A DNA stretch of 6,187 nucleotides from an uncultured Ruminococcus sp. Lineage in GTDB: Bacteria; Bacillota; Clostridia; Oscillospirales; CAG-272. Below the pieces are notes generated by a model that was not told the DNA's origin, did not search any database, and saw only the letters and a program-made list of their open reading frames with translations. Below are positions 5,573 to 6,187 of this stretch, in pieces. The DNA lies in assembly GCA_902765885.1 (NCBI GenBank), contig CACXBN010000262.1:1-6187 (forward strand), written 5' to 3'. The first letter of the stretch is position 1, and each line of letters begins with the position of its first letter. The position numbers and the translations under genes are program-made.

Positions 5573-6187
5573 ATGGACAGCAGATATATAAATATTAAAG
5601 GTCAGAAATGCCGTCTGATAAAATGCGGAATAGCCGTAGTGGGTTCCGGAGCCGCCGCCCTCAATGCGGCGCTTGAAGTAAAGAGCAACGCAAGATACAC
5701 CCAGGATGTCCTCCTTGTTACGGAAGGACTTAAGATGGGAACGTCAAGAAACACAGGCTCCGACAAGCAAACTTATTATAAGCTCTCCACATGTATCGAA
5801 GCTTCCGATTCGGCAAGGGAGATGGCAGAGGATTATTTTGCCTGCGGATCCATGCACGGCGATCTTGCTCTTGTTGAGGCAGCAGGCTCAGCCAAAGGTT
5901 TTTACAAGCTGGTTTCACTGGGTGTGCCTTTTCCGAGCGACATGTACGGAGAATATACGGGATACAGGACTGACCATGATGAAAGAAAAAGGGCGACATC
6001 ATGCGGTCCGCTGACGTCAAAATACATGTATGAGGCCTTGCTTGAGGCATGCAGACAGAAAAGCGTCCCGATGATTGACGGCTACAGAGCTGTTGAGGTG
6101 CTCAAAAAAGACGGGCGTGCAGTTGGGATCGTGTGCCTTTCTGACCGTGAAGTGAGCGAAGAGAATCCGGCCGGCTTGGCAGTTATA
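5573..6187 (+). CDS. FAD-binding oxidoreductase, fumarate reductase-like, N-terminal part
   Basis: The frame is open from ATG 5573 to the window end (205 residues) and is cut by the edge. The N-terminus carries a Rossmann FAD-binding fold: GIAVVGSGAAALNAALE (GxGxxA at 24-29), then VLLVTEG with acidic Glu51 at the end of the second strand, where the FAD ribose is usually held. In fumarate reductase/succinate dehydrogenase flavoproteins the next segment is a Ser/His-Thr loop carrying the FAD. Here it is GTSRNTGSDKQTYYKL (56-71), a distinct version. RATSCGPLTSKYM (140-152) sits where the family has its conserved pre-helix loop. There is no signal peptide or membrane segment in the visible part. 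It probably belongs to the FAD-dependent oxidoreductase 2 group; the substrate and electron partner cannot be told. It starts 20 bp after coaD on the same strand and may be the last member of the cluster or its own unit. Codon use matches the neighbours. Confidence 0.8.
   Translation, partial: MDSRYINIKGQKCRLIKCGIAVVGSGAAALNAALEVKSNARYTQDVLLVTEGLKMGTSRNTGSDKQTYYKLSTCIEASDSAREMAEDYFACGSMHGDLALVEAAGSAKGFYKLVSLGVPFPSDMYGEYTGYRTDHDERKRATSCGPLTSKYMYEALLEACRQKSVPMIDGYRAVEVLKKDGRAVGIVCLSDREVSEENPAGLAVI

Noticed and set aside
5706..6014. 102-aa + strand reading frame
   Set aside because: It lies in another frame within the flavoprotein gene, which has the FAD motif, a ribosome binding site and continues to the window edge. 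The short frame is low-complexity shadow sequence.
1..6187. CRISPR array, insertion sequence, phage gene, tRNA or rRNA, or defence system
   Set aside because: No regularly spaced repeats, transposase, terminal repeats, phage-like proteins or RNA gene signatures were seen; the content is housekeeping genes with uniform composition.

Overview
The window is an ordinary bacterial chromosomal stretch, most likely from a Clostridia-type Firmicute. This rests on the HPr sequence with both His15 and the regulatory Ser46, strong AGGAG-like ribosome binding sites, a canonical housekeeping promoter, mid-range GC with heavy AGA (Arg) and ATA (Ile) codon use, and the gene content. The genus cannot be fixed from the sequence. 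All genes are on the + strand.

Layout: (1) The 3' part of ileS, a type 2 (eukaryote-like) isoleucyl-tRNA synthetase, runs in from the left edge and ends at 1939. (2) A 234-bp intergenic region (1940-2173) holds a long imperfect inverted repeat, a small palindrome, a strong extended -10 promoter (2052-2080) and a 17-position leader hairpin (2092-2132) just downstream of the expected transcription start. (3) ptsH (HPr, 87 aa) starts at ATG 2174. (4) A perfect 9-bp stem with a T-rich tail (2469-2512), probably a terminator or attenuator, separates ptsH from the next block. (5) A tight cluster uvrC - rsmD - coaD - FAD oxidoreductase follows. uvrC and rsmD overlap by 4 bp (ATGA), rsmD and coaD are separated by 1 bp, and the last gene starts 20 bp after coaD and runs off the right edge.

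Function: the genes cover translation (IleS, and RsmD modifying 16S rRNA), sugar transport and carbon regulation (HPr), nucleotide excision repair (UvrC) and coenzyme A synthesis (CoaD). The final gene encodes the N-terminal part of a fumarate-reductase-like flavoprotein of unknown substrate. The close spacing suggests co-transcription and translational coupling of uvrC, rsmD and coaD rather than a shared pathway.

I do not see a new multi-gene system, mobile element, CRISPR array, tRNA or rRNA. The most interesting signals are the structured ptsH leader, in which the 5' arm of the hairpin is also complementary to the ptsH Shine-Dalgarno sequence, and the atypical flavoprotein at the right edge.
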